Source: Bacteroidales bacterium UBA3824 (GTDB lineage: Bacteria; Bacteroidota; Bacteroidia; Bacteroidales; UBA3824). From it: a DNA stretch of 18,012 bases. The notes under the pieces were generated by a model. It saw nothing but the letters and a program-made list of their open reading frames with translations, searched no databases and was not told where the DNA came from. Where the stretch lies: the NCBI GenBank assembly GCA_002393195.1, contig DGIK01000087.1, positions 12,542-30,553 of the forward strand, written 5' to 3'. The position numbers and the translations under genes were made by a program. Positions 15,464 to 18,012 of this stretch are shown here, piece by piece (the first letter of the stretch is position 1; each line of letters begins with the position of its first letter).

Positions 15464-15916
15464 TTAAATCTCCTCCAACATCTGTCCTGGATTTTCAGCC
15501 GCCTTGACGTTTGAGAATGCCTTGGTGATGATTCCGTTTTCGTCGATTAGGTACGTGGTGCGCACTACGCCGAAAGATTTTTTGCCGTAAAGGGTTTTCT
15601 CCTTCCAAACGTCGTAGGCTTGGATGGCGGTCTTTTCGGTGTCGGCGAGGAGTGTGAATTTGAGGTTGAATTTCTCCTGAAACTTTTTGTGAGAGGCAAC
15701 GCTGTCTTTGCTGATGCCGATGATTTCTGCGCCCTTCTCGCGAAAATGCGGAAAGAGTTCCGAAAAAGCGCAAGCCTGTTTTGTGCAGCCCGAAGTGTTG
15801 TCCTTTGGGTAGAAATAAAGCACAATCTTTTTGCCGCGAAACTCTTCGAGGCTGCGGATGTTGCCGTCTTGGTCGGGCAGCGAAAACGACGGCGCGGGAG
15901 TGTTGGGTTGAAGCAT
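15464..15916 (-). CDS. bcp: Thiol peroxidase of the Bcp/PrxQ type
   Basis: Thioredoxin-dependent peroxidase that reduces hydrogen peroxide and organic hydroperoxides in the cytoplasm. The protein has 150 residues, typical for the family. The peroxidatic and resolving cysteines are Cys44 and Cys49 in DNTSGCTKQAC, five apart as in E. coli Bcp. APSFSLPDQDG near the N-terminus and VLYFYPKD before the active site are typical. ATG 15916 is the family start, 36 nt after a good -7 element. First gene of a likely bcp-acetyltransferase-sbcD-sbcC run. Confidence 0.96.
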   Translation of the reverse strand: MLQPNTPAPSFSLPDQDGNIRSLEEFRGKKIVLYFYPKDNTSGCTKQACAFSELFPHFREKGAEIIGISKDSVASHKKFQEKFNLKFTLLADTEKTAIQAYDVWKEKTLYGKKSFGVVRTTYLIDENGIITKAFSNVKAAENPGQMLEEI

Positions 15917-15951
15917 AATTATTGTCTTAATTGCGGTTATTAATTATATCG

Positions 15952-15983
15952 CAAATATAGGAAGATTTGGTGATAATTGCAAG
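15952..15983 (-). promoter_or_regulatory. Promoter of bcp
   Basis: The minus strand reads CTTG (plus 15980-15983), 20 nt, TATATTTG (plus 15952-15959). The -7 element is perfect; the -33 element differs from TTTG at its first base. Confidence 0.6.
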
Positions 15984-15997
15984 AAAAATTAGTCTTT

Positions 15998-16978
15998 TTA
16001 TCCACCGCAATTCCTGCAAATCTCTGGTCTCTTGTCGCGGTCGTACTCTATGGCGGAGATTATCTTCTTGGCGGATTCCGATTTCAAAATCTCGCGCAGG
16101 GTCTTGTCCCGTAGGTTGCCGAGTTTCAATTGCGCGTCCTTGTCGTAACAACAGGGCAATACGTCCATATCTATCGTGATGACAGCCGAATCGATGATGC
16201 GGCGGCAAAAGCCGACTGGGTTTTTAAGGCGGTTTTGGGCATCGTAACGCGAATAACGGTCGATTGTGGTCTTGAAAATCTCAAAATCTTCCGCGTTCTC
16301 TATCTGCATTGTCTTGTAATAATGCAAATCTGCGCCGCAGTCCATCGCCACTTTCCGGATTACAGGGAGATTGCCTTCGTTGATTTTGGTGACGAGGGTC
16401 TGCACTTCGATGAGGGGCGTTTTTGTGCCGATGCGTTTTTTGGCGGCGGCGAGATTGCGGATGCCGGTCAACACTTGTTGAAAATCGCCGCCCGCACGGT
16501 ACGCCGCGTATGTCTCCTGATTGTAGCCGTCGAGGGATACAATCATCTTGTCTAAGCCCGACGCCGCAATCTTTGCAGAGAGTTCTTCGTCAAGGTAATG
16601 ACCGTTGGTAGATGTCGCCGTAAAAATCCCTTTGTCGTGGGCGTACTTTACCATTTCGGGGAAGTCGGGGTGCATTGTCGGTTCGCCTTGAAAATATAGG
16701 AACAGGTTGGTGGCGTAGGGCGCAATTTCATCTACTGCGCGGCGGTAGTCGTCTATCTTGATGCGTCCACGGCGGCGACGGATGACGCCAAGCCCCGACA
16801 CACACTCCTTGCAGTGGAGATTGCAGATGTCGCACGGCTCTATCGAGTACGACCACGGCATCCCGATATTGATGTAGCGGCGAGTGATGCGGCTGAGCAT
16901 ACGCCCAAGCGAGCGTATTAGCATATTATAAACCTTACGCACTGTAAGATAGCGTGTTATGAGCCAAAATTCTTTCAT
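15998..16978 (-). CDS. Radical SAM protein with SPASM-type C-terminus
   Basis: A 326-residue iron-sulphur enzyme. The SAM-cluster motif CNLHCKEC supplies Cys52, Cys56 and Cys59, with an extra Cys at 49. The FQGEP loop (97-101) should contact SAM. C-terminal cysteines at 258, 276-277, 321 and 324 (ending CRNCGG) fit a SPASM auxiliary-cluster domain. The basic N-terminus with GMPWSYSIEPCDICNLHCKECVSG resembles a common uncharacterised Bacteroidota group. ATG 16978 (MKEFWLITRY) is preferred; a frame extended to 17008 would run over the promoter. No precursor peptide or partner gene is adjacent, so the substrate is unknown. Confidence 0.88.
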   Translation of the reverse strand: MKEFWLITRYLTVRKVYNMLIRSLGRMLSRITRRYINIGMPWSYSIEPCDICNLHCKECVSGLGVIRRRRGRIKIDDYRRAVDEIAPYATNLFLYFQGEPTMHPDFPEMVKYAHDKGIFTATSTNGHYLDEELSAKIAASGLDKMIVSLDGYNQETYAAYRAGGDFQQVLTGIRNLAAAKKRIGTKTPLIEVQTLVTKINEGNLPVIRKVAMDCGADLHYYKTMQIENAEDFEIFKTTIDRYSRYDAQNRLKNPVGFCRRIIDSAVITIDMDVLPCCYDKDAQLKLGNLRDKTLREILKSESAKKIISAIEYDRDKRPEICRNCGG

Positions 16979-17005
16979 ATTGTGTTTCCTGATGGTAACA
17001 GGCTG

Positions 17006-17013
17006 CAAATTTA
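17006..17013 (-). promoter_or_regulatory. Candidate -7 element for the radical SAM gene
   Basis: The minus strand reads TAAATTTG, matching TAnnTTTG, 27 nt before the start codon at 16978. No good -33 TTTG is visible. Confidence 0.45.
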
Positions 17014-17048
17014 GTATTTTTTTATTAAATTCTTAACCTAATAATTAG

Positions 17049-17056
17049 TATCTTTG
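17049..17056 (+). promoter_or_regulatory. Candidate -7 element for dxs
   Basis: TATCTTTG matches TAnnTTTG, 31 nt before the dxs start. The -33 region is AT-rich without a clear TTTG. It is divergent from the radical SAM promoter about 35 nt away. Confidence 0.5.
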
Positions 17057-17087
17057 CGCCGATTTTCCGTAGAAGGCTTTTATAGAG

Positions 17088-18012
17088 ATGGCAAACGAAT
17101 ACCCACTGTTGGACAAGGTCAATTATCCTGACGACCTCAAAAAGATACCGAAGGACAAGCTACCGCAATTCTGTGACGAGTTGCGGCGGTACGTCATTGA
17201 GGTTATCAGCCAGCATCCGGGGCATTTTGCCGCCACTCTCGGCGTCATCGAACTCACTGTGGCTCTGCATTATGTCTATAACACTCCTTACGACCAGATA
17301 GTATGGGACGTGGGGCATCAGGCGTATGCGCACAAGATATTGACGGGCAGGAAAAGTATGTTTGAAACCCTGCGCAACCTCCACGGACTCAGCCCGTTCC
17401 CAAACAGGGACGAGAGTGTCTATGACGCTTTCACGGTGGGACACGCCAGCACGTCAATCTCGTCGGCGTTGGGGCTTGCCGTAGCGGCAGAACAATTGGG
17501 GCATCACGATCAGCATGTCATCGCAGTGATTGGCGACGGCTCAATGACCGGCGGAATGGCTTTTGAGGCTCTTAACAATGCCGGAATCCAGCGTTCTAAC
17601 CTTCTCGTAATCCTCAACGACAATCATATCGCCATCGACCAAAACCGTGGCGCGCTCAATGATTATCTCTTAGACATCACCACTTCCCGCACTTACAACC
17701 GCATCAAAAAGGAGGTTTGGGACACTCTTGGCAGGTTTGAAAGGCTTGCACCGGGGGCGAGAAATTTTATATCGATGGTGGAGAGCGGCATCAAGCAGAC
17801 TGTGATGAAGCGCAGCAACTTGTTTGAGGGCATGGGATTTCGATATTTTGGACCCATAGACGGACACGATGTGATACACCTCGCCGACATCTTGGGCGAA
17901 ATGCGCAACATTCACGGTCCCAAGCTGTTGCACGTATTGACCAAAAAAGGCAAGGGTTACAAGTTTGCGGAGGAGAATCAGACCGAGTGGCACGCCACAA
18001 GCACGGCTTTTG
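17088..18012 (+). CDS. dxs: 1-deoxy-D-xylulose-5-phosphate synthase, N-terminal part
   Basis: First enzyme of the MEP isoprenoid pathway, condensing pyruvate and glyceraldehyde 3-phosphate with thiamine diphosphate. The frame is open from ATG 17088 to the window edge: 308 residues of an expected 620-640. Visible family features are PGHFAATLGVIELTVALH (44-61), WDVGHQAYAHKILTGR (73-88), the thiamine-diphosphate motif GDGSMTGG (149-156) leading to LNDN (176-179), and PIDGHD (256-261). It is truncated only by the window edge. Divergent from the radical SAM gene with a 109-nt shared control region. Confidence 0.96.
   Translation, partial: MANEYPLLDKVNYPDDLKKIPKDKLPQFCDELRRYVIEVISQHPGHFAATLGVIELTVALHYVYNTPYDQIVWDVGHQAYAHKILTGRKSMFETLRNLHGLSPFPNRDESVYDAFTVGHASTSISSALGLAVAAEQLGHHDQHVIAVIGDGSMTGGMAFEALNNAGIQRSNLLVILNDNHIAIDQNRGALNDYLLDITTSRTYNRIKKEVWDTLGRFERLAPGARNFISMVESGIKQTVMKRSNLFEGMGFRYFGPIDGHDVIHLADILGEMRNIHGPKLLHVLTKKGKGYKFAEENQTEWHATSTAF

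Overview
The window looks like a Bacteroidota chromosome, most probably order Bacteroidales. Four things point that way. Promoter-like sites have the TTTG / TAnnTTTG form used by the Bacteroidota primary sigma factor. There is no clear Shine-Dalgarno pattern. Two outer-membrane barrel proteins resemble the DUF6089 family, and DUF3467 and SiaB/SiaC-type proteins are present. Genus cannot be fixed from this sequence. All genes but one are complete; dxs runs off the right edge.

Layout. (1) 2-1543, minus: a membrane-bound hybrid histidine kinase with a degenerate receiver domain. (2) 1596-5287, plus: a histidine biosynthesis operon, hisG-hisD-hisC. It is preceded by a promoter, a 30-residue leader peptide with nine consecutive His codons, and a rho-independent terminator with a competing antiterminator pairing, so it is a classical attenuator. 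A palindromic AT-rich element separates hisD from hisC. Two stacked hairpins with flanking A and T runs close the operon. (3) 5451-7437, minus: two tandem, divergent paralogues of an outer-membrane beta-barrel protein. (4) 7531-10338, minus: DUF3467 protein, a double-domain SiaB-type kinase, SiaC, and NAD kinase. siaC and nadK overlap by 4 nt, and a GC-rich palindromic repeat follows nadK. (5) 10420-15916, minus: bcp, a GNAT acetyltransferase, sbcD and sbcC, i.e. peroxide defence and DNA-end processing. A second copy of the AT-rich palindromic element sits between sbcD and sbcC. (6) 15998-16978, minus: a radical SAM/SPASM protein. (7) 17088 onward, plus: dxs, first enzyme of the MEP isoprenoid pathway, divergent from the radical SAM gene.

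Most genes are housekeeping. The parts most worth a second look are the histidine attenuator, the two AT-rich palindromic elements (same architecture, different but internally uniform repeat units, each in an intra-operon gap), and the switch-like pair of a duplicated SiaB kinase with SiaC, translationally coupled to NAD kinase. No SiaA phosphatase or SiaD cyclase is visible. No tRNA, rRNA, CRISPR array, transposase or phage gene was seen. The longest stretches without a long gene are 1544-1924 (mostly the his leader) and 6294-6516 (a promoter, otherwise featureless AT-rich sequence).
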